Positions 1-6,947 of a stretch of 14,940 nucleotides of DNA are shown piece after piece. The position numbers were made by a program, and so were the translations under genes. Origin of the DNA: Paraglomus occultum (lineage: Eukaryota > Glomeromycota > Glomeromycetes > Paraglomerales > Paraglomeraceae); contig CAJVPJ010000891.1 of NCBI GenBank assembly GCA_910592205.1, positions 1 to 14,940 of the forward strand, in the 5' to 3' direction. The first letter of the stretch is position 1. Each line of letters begins with the position of its first letter. Under the pieces are notes generated by a model, which saw only the letters and a list, made by a program, of their open reading frames with translations, was not told the DNA's origin and ran no database searches.

Positions 1-1
1 A

Positions 2-76
2 AATGCTCGAGCCGACGGATGGTTGACCCAGCAAAAAGGTATTGAACATGTAAATTATGTGTTGACGTTAGTATAA
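2..76 (+). other. possible 3' end of a reading frame running in from the left edge
   Basis: The frame from base 2 is open for 24 codons (beginning Asn-Ala-Arg-Ala-Asp-Gly-Trp-Leu) and stops at TAA 74-76. Base composition is more balanced than in the repeats that follow, which is why it is noted. I recognise no family and the window edge hides the upstream part. A chance open frame is as likely as a gene end. Confidence 0.15.
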
Positions 77-211
77 CCGTTACAAGCTTGTAAATTTACT
101 ATTGTTAATAATCTCTAGTAATCTGTCGAAATTGCTTGCTGTGGCATTATCTGTGCCTCTTCAACTATTACTATGGAGAAGCACAATTATTTATTGTGTA
201 TTTGTTTATTT

Positions 212-505
212 ATTTATTATTATAAATTTACTTATTATTATGACATATGAATTTATTACTTTTATTTATAATGTGTGATTTCTTATCACGCATTATGTAT
301 TAATTTTTTATAATACACTTTTGTATATGTGTATTTAATTGTTGTAATTTATTATTTTGTTTATTATTATAAATTTACTTATTATTATAACATATGAATT
401 TATTACTTTTATTTATGATGTGTGATTTCTTATCACGCATTATGTATTAATTTTTTATAATACACTTTTGTATTTGTGTATTTAATTGTTGTAATTTATT
501 AATTT
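212..505. repeat. 147-bp AT-rich tandem duplication (2 copies)
   Basis: Two head-to-tail copies, about 212-358 and 359-505, match almost base for base at a spacing of 147. They differ at a few points, for example tgacatatga against taacatatga and gtatatgtgt against gtatttgtgt. Each copy carries an imperfect hairpin (270-294 and its counterpart at 417-441) with stem arms aatgtgtgat and atcacgcatt around a 5-base loop. High identity suggests a recent duplication. There is no coding potential. Confidence 0.9.
270..294. repeat. hairpin inside the 147-bp repeat unit
   Basis: Ten-base arms 270-279 and 285-294 pair with a single G-T wobble around the loop ttctt. The equivalent segment of the second copy (417-441) keeps the stem except that its outer pair becomes a wobble. 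A further 7-base inverted repeat (aatacac/gtgtatt) lies at about 312-334. The function is unknown. It may be the relic of a small palindromic element. Confidence 0.6.
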
Positions 506-784
506 GTTTATCATGATTTAGCATATATTAATATGAATTTATTTAGTATATCAAAATTTTAGATTATTATTATTTACATTTTATTTATGTGCCATCAGAG
601 TGAAGAGATAGAATCTTGCTATTCCGGATTTGAACGTAGAGAATCTAACAAGGTCAAACGCCCTTTTACTTAAGATTCCTCATGTTTGTTGATAAGCAGC
701 AAAATAATTTTATTTATAATGTATCAATTTATTTCATATTCATATATAACATGTTCAATCGCCTCTTGTTGATAAACAGCAAGA

Positions 785-888
785 TTATTTGCTCAATACT
801 AATACTGCTGACTTATGTGGTGCAGCATTATCGTGATGAAACATGACATCCCGTACAGTTGTTCTTCCATAAAATTTGAAAAAACTTC
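785..888 (-). pseudogene. mariner-type transposase fragment
   Basis: On the minus strand, one frame reads Val-Met-Phe-His-His-Asp-Asn-Ala-Ala-Pro-His-Lys-Ser-Ala and then hits TAA at 787-785. The block HHDNAxxH around the second catalytic aspartate is characteristic of mariner-family (DD34D) transposases, which join and cut DNA at TA sites. Only about 30 codons survive. Just upstream, at about 800-960, a different minus frame is open, which suggests a frameshift, but that part is not recognisably transposase. No terminal inverted repeats were found. The identification rests on this one motif. Confidence 0.45.
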
Positions 889-1090
889 TGGCACTACAAT
901 TCGGGCTACAACTCTATCCCGATGATATAGAATGTACATATCAGAATTTTGCCGTCGTTCTCACAATTTGTAGTCTATTCTCCCCCTTTTCTAAGCCTAG
1001 TTCGTTGGCAAAATATGAGTAATTCCTTGACTAGCAATTCCGTGTAGTAATGTGAGGGTCTTGTTAACAAGGTCGTCGATTTTTATGTGT

Positions 1091-1250
1091 GTTTCACCGA
1101 ATGAAATCTGTCAATTGATTTAACTTGCCGCGGAAATGAGGGGACTGGCGGCGGACCGACCCGAGTGGATATTTCACTGAAGGAAATCTGCCAATTGATT
1201 AAAATTGCCGCGGAAATGAGGGGACTGCGGCGGACCGACCCGAGTGGATA
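1091..1250. repeat. 80-bp GC-rich tandem duplication (2 copies)
   Basis: Copies at about 1091-1170 and 1171-1250 share the stretches ttgccgcggaaatgagggga and cggaccgacccgagtggata. They differ by a handful of substitutions and one G indel (ctggcggcgg against ctgcggcgg). The unit is strikingly GC-rich compared with the surrounding AT-rich DNA. Minus-strand translation is open through both copies (part of a frame at 1083-1472), but the product has no recognisable domain. The frame probably stays open because the unit is stop-poor. Confidence 0.85.
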
Positions 1251-1565
1251 AGACTGTTCCCCTTTTGATTGCCGTTCGCGGCTCATTTTTGTCCAGTCGT
1301 TTTGTATAGGGTTTTCAAAATCTATTTCTTGAGAATGATCTTTTCTTTTATTCCTCGAAACGTTGCGGAACGACAGATTATACTGCATGTGCTTTACATG
1401 TTTATTATTTCGCATAAACCTGTCCAATATTGCCAATCTGGAGTGAGAGTGAGACCCCCCTGAACCCTTCAACCCCAGGAACGATCAAGTCATGTCCTGG
1501 TCATTGAGCACTCCCAGCTACGTGATAGAGAGCCCAACCACCTCCATTTTGCTGATCGTTGAAAT

Positions 1566-1606
1566 ATGACCCCGGCGACAAAACTTTTCAGCACCTCCAC
1601 GTATCT
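1566..1606. repeat. core repeat, copy 1 of 3
   Basis: The motif ggcgacaaaacttttcagca is shared with 4483-4520 (same orientation) and, inverted, with about 3790-3825. On its minus strand this copy reads Tyr-Val-Glu-Val-Leu-Lys-Ser-Phe-Val-Ala-Gly-Val-Ile-Phe-Gln-Arg, inside a minus frame spanning 1490-1849. Similarity to the 4.4-kb copy extends to 1325-1430 (gagaatga ... cctcgaaacgttg). Confidence 0.6.
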
Positions 1607-1673
1607 GTTCTTTATGTCGGCCAATAAGTTAAGAGCTTCAGACAGCAGAAGTTCCTCTAGCAGAGCGGGTTTG

Positions 1674-2193
1674 GTTGATCTTTGGTGTTGAGAACGATAT
1701 CTAGTCGTCGGGAAGTTTTCGGTTAATGTTCGAGAGGTATCAATCGTTCGATGGCAACGCGCATAAATCGAAAACACAGAAAAAACGCTCATCCGTGACG
1801 TAACGAGGTCATTTCTCGTATGTCTGCCAACAGAGAATACTTTATCCATTGCAACAGTTGCTTGGTTACCATATCTGGCAGCATAAACTAGAATAATGGG
1901 CGGGTTGGCAAGAAGTATTCTTTCCGATCCAGGGTTGATTTTTGGTGTTGAGAACGATATCGTTCGATGGCAACAGTTGCTTGGTTACCATATCTGGCAG
2001 CATAAACTAGAGTATTCTTTCCGATCCAGGGTTGATTTTTGGCGTTGAGAACGATATCTAGTCGTCGGGAAGTTTTCAGTTAATGTTCGAGAGGTATCGA
2101 TCGTTCGATGGCAACAGTTGCTTGATACCCATATCTGGCAGCATAAACTAGAATAATGGGCGGGTTGGCAAGAAGTATTCTTTCCGAACCAGT
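1674..2193. repeat. three tandem, partly deleted repeat units
   Basis: Unit A (1674-1933), unit B (1934-2030) and unit C (2031-2193) share the blocks ttggtgttgagaacgatatc, cgttcgatggcaacagttgc, atctggcagcataaactag and agtattctttccga. A carries an insert of roughly 90 bases (about 1761-1850). B lacks the segment between gatatc and cgttcgatgg as well as the aataatgggcgggttggcaa block. C is the fullest uninterrupted copy. This is local duplication of a decayed coding segment, described in the next entry. Confidence 0.85.
1934..2193 (-). pseudogene. ankyrin-repeat-like decayed coding sequence
   Basis: Minus-strand codons from 2046 to 1972 read Asn-Ala-Lys-Asn-Gln-Pro-Trp-Ile-Gly-Lys-Asn-Thr-Leu-Val-Tyr-Ala-Ala-Arg-Tyr-Gly, followed by Asn-Gln-Ala-Thr-Val. 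That fits the ankyrin consensus (N-A-x-D/N ... G-x-T-P-L-H-x-A-A-x-x-G-H-x-x-x-V) except for Pro-Leu-His, which is Leu-Val-Tyr here. Unit C repeats the LVYAARYG segment at about 2120-2150. The frame is broken between units by stops and indels, so no intact protein is made. Ankyrin repeats bind proteins and are common in insects, their endosymbionts and their viruses, so origin cannot be inferred. Unit A (1674-1933) carries the same DNA. Confidence is moderate because the match rests on about 25 residues. Confidence 0.45.
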
Positions 2194-2340
2194 CGACTGA
2201 GGAATTCTCGGAGAGTAGAGCTAGCAGATTGCGCGCGTAAATAGTAGTCCTCTTACTCATGGAAAGTATTAGCCAACCTCTTGTCCATGGAATCCTGGTT
2301 TCGTAAGGATTGCGAGCTGGGACGTTTTCGAAACTGTTGT
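2147..2340 (-). pseudogene. decayed minus-strand reading frame next to the ankyrin-like units
   Basis: One minus-strand frame reads Phe-Arg-Lys-Arg-Pro-Ser-Ser-Gln-Ser-Leu and on through Met-Asp-Lys-Arg-Leu-Ala-Asn-Thr-Phe-His-Glu. It then meets a TAA and resumes in frame as Glu-Asp-Tyr-Tyr-Leu-Arg-Ala-Gln. It runs into the repeat block as Arg-Lys-Glu-Tyr-Phe-Leu-Pro-Thr before a second stop. The composition is coding-like and charged. GTAAG sits at the first stop, so it could also be read as an exon ending there. No family is recognised. It was probably the upstream part of the ancestral ankyrin-like gene. Confidence 0.25.
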
Positions 2341-2460
2341 CATCCGGCAGTCGTCTGGAACACCACCAAATCATTTTCAAGCATGCCACGAGCCCTCCCT
2401 CATCTGTCAGACGGACCCTGGCATTGCAGTCGTCATCGAAAAGAAAAAATGGTTTGGGTG

Positions 2461-2514
2461 ATGCCGATGATTGAAGACATGCCGATGGTTAAGGAGATAC
2501 CGATGATTGAAGAT
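2461..2514. repeat. 18-bp tandem repeat (3 copies)
   Basis: Units at 2461-2478, 2479-2496 and 2497-2514 follow the pattern atgccgatgattgaagac with a few substitutions, then a degenerate tail. On the plus strand this encodes the hexapeptide Met-Pro-Met-Ile-Glu-Asp three times, at the end of an 81-codon frame (2281-2526). The period is a multiple of three and the hexapeptide is conserved, but the enclosing frame has no other support. Confidence 0.85.
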
Positions 2515-2751
2515 TCCAATGATTGATTGAGGCGGGAAGAAGACGGGCTGACGATTTGAAAAGAACCGGTGGTCTCGAAGAGGGTGTTTTACTGCTCTGC
2601 GGTCTTGACGGTTGTCGTAAACTTTGTTAAAACGCAATTTATAGTGGACAAGTGTCTGACGGCAGCTACTAAGAGAAAGGAATGTGTATGCTCAGCGTTA
2701 AGCCGGGTCTGTCTGTTCAATTGGTGGTTGAGTGAGTTTTCGTTATTGATA

Positions 2752-3050
2752 ATGATGCATAATAAAATGTTAATGTACCTACTTCGCATGCATATTTGCA
2801 AATATAAATGTGGGTGGCTGGTTTTGTGGCTTATCTCGTTATCAGTAATGTGTCACAAGGTCATCAGCGCAACCTTTGAAATCCTTTCCAAGTCCCTCAA
2901 GCAGTTGAAAATAAAGACCTCGAAAACTCAATATTAGCCGAGAACAATACTCTTTTGTTGCAATCTGAATTGCTTGCCCCAATTTTTGGGATGCCCAATT
3001 GCTTCAATGAACTTTCGGGGTCACAACCACACGGAATAAGCAAACCTTAA
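2752..3050 (+). pseudogene. coiled-coil frame split by a frameshift
   Basis: A plus frame starting with tandem ATGs at 2752 and 2755 has a hydrophobic stretch (Trp-Leu-Val-Leu-Trp-Leu-Ile-Ser-Leu-Ser) and then Phe-Glu-Ile-Leu-Ser-Lys-Ser-Leu-Lys-Gln-Leu. It ends at TAG around 2937. A second frame, open from 2880 to TAA 3048-3050, takes up the same heptad pattern: Lys-Asp-Leu-Glu-Asn-Ser-Ile-Leu-Ala-Glu-Asn-Asn-Thr-Leu-Leu-Leu-Gln-Ser-Glu-Leu. Joined by one shift near 2908-2914, they would give a continuous amphipathic helix, which suggests a single ancestral frame with a small indel or an unrecognised splice. No family is recognised. Confidence 0.3.
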
Positions 3051-3206
3051 TTTTGTGTCATAGTATTTTCTTTCGACATTCAACATTTTCTATTTTCACT
3101 GGGGATTGTTACACACCTTTGAATATTTCGCCTTACGCATAAATGGACCGGTGTGAATAAAGAAAAAGAAAAAAAAAACAAAACAAAAAAACTAAAAACT
3201 TTTCAG

Positions 3207-3619
3207 CATGTCTTCAAACACCAGAACCTCACGCACCAGTCTTCCTACCCAACGAAATACACCAAGGCACGCACGTCATGCCAGAAAAAAAAGATTAAGT
3301 GTACGGGAACGAAGTCTTACGGCCTCACAGGCGAGTTCGCCGAAAAGCCACGAAAGCCGAGGCAGCCAAGGCGCACCGCGCAAGATAGCCTCGTAGTGGG
3401 GCTCGAGCGCATTGTGAACGCGCTCAAGGAGTTGGTGGAGGCCCTCCGAAACCAAGAGGGGGAGCCGGAGTCGGAGGGGAGGAGAATAACGTTGAAGGTA
3501 TTTTTCACAAGTCAAGCATCAATAAATTTGGTAAAACGACACATTATTAATTTTTATTTGTTTTGTACAAACAGAAGACGGTCTTCAAAAAGATTATGGC
3601 CAACGGGCCGAACGATTAG
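3207..3619 (+). CDS. small spliced gene candidate, basic N-terminus plus helical segment
   Basis: Coding-like exons are 3207-3497 and 3575-3619, separated by a 77-nt intron (GTATTT donor at 3498, ttttgtacaaacag acceptor ending 3574). The phase-0 join gives ...Arg-Arg-Ile-Thr-Leu-Lys, then Lys-Thr-Val-Phe-Lys-Lys-Ile-Met-Ala-Asn-Gly-Pro-Asn-Asp-stop. Upstream come a basic stretch (Lys-Pro-Arg-Lys-Pro-Arg-Gln-Pro-Arg-Arg) and a likely amphipathic helix (Leu-Glu-Arg-Ile-Val-Asn-Ala-Leu-Lys-Glu-Leu-Val-Glu-Ala-Leu). GC content rises in both exons and drops in the intron. The block TSCQKKKIKCTG keeps part of a zinc-cluster pattern (C-x6-C), with Arg where a first Cys would be; this may be chance. 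There is no in-frame ATG, so either an upstream exon joins at the cttttcag acceptor (3206), or the ATG at 3208, which lies in another frame, is used (see the A8 tract). The function is unknown. Confidence 0.45.
3285..3292 (+). other. A8 homopolymer at the crossing point of two open frames
   Basis: Eight adenines lie where the frame opened by ATG 3208 (Met-Ser-Ser-Asn-Thr-Arg-Thr-Ser-Arg-Thr, stop at about 3396) overlaps the longer coding-like frame. A one-base length change here, or polymerase/ribosome slippage, would place that ATG in frame with the helical C-terminal part. It could equally be an inactivating indel or a sequencing error. Confidence 0.35.
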
Positions 3620-3650
3620 TTATTGGGGGGACGAATAATGAATAACTATA

Positions 3651-3842
3651 ATGTATTTTTTTAAATACAAAAGAACTACTTTTATATTTACAATACATCT
3701 TCTATTGAGTGTATTCGTATCAGCATTGCCAGTTTCTGTAATTCAAAAGTTGTGTCTTTGTAGACCTTACCCCAATAGAGTATATGCAGTTTACATGGGG
3801 GGGGTGCTGAAAAGTCATGTCGCCAATTCTTTATTTCGATAA
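3651..3842 (+). CDS. possible small secreted peptide (weak)
   Basis: An ATG-started 63-codon frame has a basic start (Lys-Tyr-Lys-Arg-Thr-Thr). A hydrophobic core follows (Phe-Ile-Phe-Thr-Ile-His-Leu-Leu-Leu-Ser-Val-Phe-Val-Ser-Ala), ending in a plausible signal-peptidase site after Val-Ser-Ala. The predicted mature part has two cysteines close together (Cys-Leu-Cys). Its C-terminus (Val-Leu-Lys-Ser-His-Val-Ala) belongs to the three-copy core described separately, which argues that the end is repeat-derived. It begins 32 nt after the preceding gene candidate. AT-rich hydrophobic frames arise easily by chance. Confidence 0.2.
   Translation: MYFFKYKRTTFIFTIHLLLSVFVSALPVSVIQKLCLCRPYPNRVYAVYMGGVLKSHVANSLFR
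3790..3840. repeat. core repeat, copy 2 of 3 (inverted)
   Basis: Plus-strand ggtgctgaaaagtcatgtcgcc is the reverse complement of the 1566 core with three differences in the middle. It reads Val-Leu-Lys-Ser-His-Val-Ala-Asn-Ser-Leu-Phe-Arg, close to the other copies in the same reading frame. Confidence 0.5.
3830..3835 (-). terminator. poly(A) signal AATAAA for the minus-strand gene
   Basis: The minus strand reads AATAAA at 3835-3830, about 65 nt beyond the TGA at 3902-3900. That is a normal 3' UTR length for a small insect gene and independently supports the minus-strand model ending at 3900. Confidence 0.4.
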
Positions 3843-3899
3843 TTCTAAATTAAAATACAATTATTCAAAAGACTATTTGATTAACGTATATGCAATGTT

Positions 3900-4524
3900 T
3901 CAAACAATACTGTTGAACTTCTCAGTCAGCTTTTGGGATGGTGTCAACAACTGGCCGAATAGCCCTTGCCAAATTATTTCATCATTGAATGAGTAAGCAA
4001 AAATTACGAAAAGAAAGATCTGAATTATATGAAAGCGAATTTTACCTGTTGCCTTTGAAGATAATCTGTTATGATTCCAATTCATGTGACGTGAAATATG
4101 ACATCTGGTCATGATGTTCGAAAATGCTTCTGATAGTGTACGATTTGTATAAAGGTTTATGGAAAGTACTCACCGGGACTAGCCATTTCTGTGGTAGTAA
4201 AATGAGGATCGATGTCTATGTTTTCCGGCGTGCTTGTTTTCCTTCTGCATTGACCAACTCGCTGCAAACTTGACTGACCAATTTCTACATGAAACGAAAA
4301 TGTATTATCGTTATCATTTGTGGCATATTTAATCTAATTGTCTTGATATAAGCTTTTCAAAAAACAGTTTTAGTTTCTCGAGAATGACGATATGAATTTT
4401 TGTGATCTTTTTTTTTATTCATACCTCAAAACGTTGTAAATTGATTAATAAACTCTATTTTGCATAAGTCAATCTTAACCCGGCGACAAATCTTTTCAGT
4501 ACTCTCACGTATTATGAAGAACAT
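3900..4524 (-). CDS. small three-exon gene candidate, about 63 residues
   Basis: The core exon 4284-4174 is bounded by gtttcatgtag and a strong GTGAGT donor. It reads Ile-Gly-Gln-Ser-Ser-Leu-Gln-Arg-Val-Gly and on through Pro-Glu-Asn-Ile-Asp-Ile-Asp-Pro-His-Phe to Glu-Met-Ala-Ser-Pro, ending in phase 1. The terminal exon 3964-3900 (acceptor ggcaag) enters in phase 1: G+GG gives Gly, then Leu-Phe-Gly-Gln-Leu-Leu-Thr-Pro-Ser-Gln-Lys-Leu and a TGA. A phase-1 first exon is available at 4524-4509 (ATG TTC TTC ATA ATA C, then GTGAGA). Introns are 224 and 209 nt. The product is polar and serine/threonine-rich with no recognisable domain. The first exon lies in a repeated core and is the weakest part. 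An uninterrupted minus frame (4112-3900) shares the C-terminus and is an alternative. Confidence 0.4.
4376..4520. repeat. core repeat, copy 3 of 3
   Basis: The core ccggcgacaaatcttttcag lies at about 4480-4500. An adjoining segment at 4376-4436 (gagaatga ... cctcaaaacgttg) is similar to 1325-1365. The minus strand reads Tyr-Val-Arg-Val-Leu-Lys-Arg-Phe-Val-Ala-Gly. The copies are diverged, so the family is old. Confidence 0.55.
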
Positions 4525-4871
4525 GTTTGAAAAAAAAAAGCTCAAAAATATAAATAAATTGTTATTCAACTTGACGCATGTAAAACAGTGTCAAGCAACT
4601 TTTACGTGTCTTGAAGACAACTTTCTCAACATATTGTATATTACTTATTATTAAATGCAGCCATTGATACGTAGACTATATTTAATATTAACATATATAA
4701 ATCTGATACAACATCCAGAGAAAGTTCTCAACTTAAGTCCACTATCTCTGCAAACACACTAATATTTTTTTTAGGAAGAAAAAAAATAGAGCACTCATTT
4801 GTCTTAGATAGGCGAGAAGCCGAGCCTAAAGCAGTTTAAATCCTTAATCTTTCTACGTATGAATAATAATT

Positions 4872-5018
4872 TTACTGCAAATGACAAAGTTTGATCAAAA
4901 AGTAATAACCAACTTGATAGTTGCTCGGAAATCGGAAAATTAACCTTCTGATTATCAGACACCGTGTTGGTGTTTGGTTCAAAATCCCGTCATTCAACCC
5001 AAAAGATAAAACAAGGAT
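4872..5018 (-). other. minus-strand open frame behind a strong acceptor (weak)
   Basis: A long pyrimidine tract followed by ttctgtgttcag ends at 5020 on the minus strand. Behind it one frame is open for 48 codons (Ile-Leu-Val-Leu-Ser-Phe-Gly-Leu-Asn-Asp ...) to a TAA at 4874-4872. No upstream exon or family was recognised. Confidence is low because AT-rich hydrophobic frames occur by chance. Confidence 0.15.
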
Positions 5019-5019
5019 A

Positions 5020-5920
5020 CTGAACACAGAAAGATAAAAAAAAAAGACGTACCAATATTATTGAAGTAGCTTACGTAAAAATAATAATAATCCATTAAGA
5101 CGAATTAGTCTCGAGAAATGTATAGACGGTATAATACTATTGATACATTTTTAGAAAAGTCTCCAGAGACTCTAGAGTCGGACAGTGTCTTTGCGCATCG
5201 GCTAAAAATAAACCAACATGTATTTGACTGTTGCATTAGAAAACTTGTAATTACACGGAAAATTTTGCACGGATAAGCCGAACTTTACATACCATTCTTG
5301 TACTTGCGTTTCCCAAATGATATGGCATTTTAACATTAGCATTGTTCCAACAAGGAGCCGAAAAATTTACTTGTACACAAATTGTGATAACCCACTTGGA
5401 TTTTTTTTTTCGTTGTTGCGTAACTGGAGGTCATTTGTATAATTTAGCAAAATAATAATAATAATAATAAACTCACGTCAAAGCTGCAAATATGTAATTT
5501 ACACGTACCTTTATTGGAAGTTTACATAATCTAGCCCAAACCGATAATAAATTCTATGCTATCTGCAATAACTGTCCTATCTTATCAAGAAATCGTAGAC
5601 TTGGCAAACTACTAATAAATACGAACAATTTAATAAGGAGTTTATACTATGATGAATGGTTGTGTATTTGTTATTATTTTTACACAGTTTACACAAAAAC
5701 AAAATTTTTACTTGCAACCATATTGTTAATCAGAACCCGAATTTCTAACAGCAAACAAGGATTGCAAACTACCGTAAAAAATACTATTGTCTGAAGGCTG
5801 TATCCCACCTTGTACAACTTATGGTTAACTTAGCAACAAATTATTGTAGTTATATGTATAACGTATGACTATTTGCAAATATGGAGTAGACGTGAGACAG
5901 AGTGTGTGTGAATGATATCG
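5020..5920. other. AT-rich stretch without a supported gene
   Basis: No convincing ORF. It holds an (aat)n microsatellite at 5451-5471, a perfect 12-bp palindrome gactctagagtc at 5168-5179, and several minus-strand donor-like sites. One minus-strand exon-like segment, 5369-5293 (25 codons, Phe-Ser-Ala-Pro-Cys-Trp-Asn-Asn ..., then a GTATGT donor), has coding-like composition. I could not connect it in phase to any neighbour. Confidence 0.4.
5451..5471. repeat. (AAT)n microsatellite
   Basis: About seven perfect trinucleotide units. Shorter aat/att runs recur through the region, for example near 5083 and 14490. Confidence 0.9.
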
Positions 5921-5990
5921 GGACGCGGAATAAATGTAGAATGTCGGAACGCGGAATAAATGTAGAATGTTGGAACGCGGAATAAATGTG
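5921..5990. repeat. 25/26-bp tandem repeat (2.7 copies)
   Basis: The unit ggaacgcggaataaatgtag followed by aatgtt repeats at 5921-5945, 5946-5971 and 5972-5990. The copies are nearly identical. Each contains aataaa, but no gene end lies nearby. The minus strand is open across it (frame 6115-5825) with no recognisable product. Confidence 0.9.
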
Positions 5991-6947
5991 TAAATGGAAC
6001 AACGATTAAGAAGTTGTAAATAGCCTGTTAACCAAATAAGTATACACTGAGTGCTCTTTACATGTAAACAAAATAAGACTGTAAATGCTGTCTGACTTTT
6101 TGGTCGGTAGCACATCCATACAAATAATAACGACTGTCGCTAAATATAACATATTACATAACGTTTATATTATACTTTTTGTATAAGTCAAATCTGACAA
6201 CGGCAAGATATTGATTCTCGTTACAATTGCTAGTCTATTTTCATACAGTGAGATGTTTTAGACGTAGAAATTATGATACTTGCGGCAAACTTTGAAAAGA
6301 GAATGCGAGTTTAAGAGTTTTCTCCAATACTAATAATAATTATAAACAACCTTATGCGTATTGCTTGTTCTTGTATATTTGATAATATACTGCGCGGAAG
6401 TGAATGATACTTGCACACCCCAATAACATTTTACATATTAGTCTTTGTGATATTAAACACAGGCGTTCTATTTTAAAATTTGTCCATTGAAGAATGGAAT
6501 TGTCCATTGTACACCTTGAGATTGGGGCTGCTTAACACAATACCCCTTGAACCCTGTCGATTATGCGCATTGAACATTCTCTATTTTTGTTACACACGGA
6601 ACCCCATAATCAAGCCGGTGGTTTTACGCAGTTTTCGAATATGCAGGCCTAATAAAAAACCGGCTACGCTGATTATAAAGAAAGAACACATTACTTGCAA
6701 AACCTTCTATTTATCAGATATTAAAATACTAGAAAATTAACGCGCTGATTGAAAAATTATCAAAATTATTGGACCCCGGTATTAGGATGTAGTGATTCAG
6801 CCAACCATCAGAAACTAATTCGGCAGTTGTTTCACTAATCAACTTCTCACATCACCAAAGATTGTTCTTCCCGTTTCACACAACAAACACAAAACCACAA
6901 CGGAATGGGTATTCAGATTTACGAATCGTACTAATGAGGTAGGTACC
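5991..6947. other. intergenic stretch with one unrecognised open frame
   Basis: Mostly AT-rich. At 6480-6740 a plus frame is open for 86 codons but begins at TTG, not ATG. Its product (including Leu-Glu-Pro-Cys-Arg-Leu-Cys-Ala-Leu-Asn) matches nothing I know. A ggttttacgcag acceptor and a TAATAAAA lie at about 6620-6655, so a short terminal exon is conceivable. I see nothing firmer. Confidence 0.3.

Noticed and set aside
1269-1463. 64-codon plus frame
   Set aside because: It overlaps a longer minus frame in repeat-like DNA, has no domain, and shows no splice or promoter support.
2589-2801. 70-codon minus frame
   Set aside because: It is the shadow of the plus frame carrying the coiled coil and has no recognisable content.
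3276-3515. Two minus frames opposite the 3.2-kb gene
   Set aside because: They mirror the GC-rich plus exon. The plus frame has matching splice sites and a helix, whereas these do not.
4046-4129. An extra exon in the minus-strand gene (84 bases, phase 1 to 1)
   Set aside because: It would leave an intron of only 44 nt before it, too short for most insects, and has no pyrimidine tract. The direct 4174/3964 splice is simpler.
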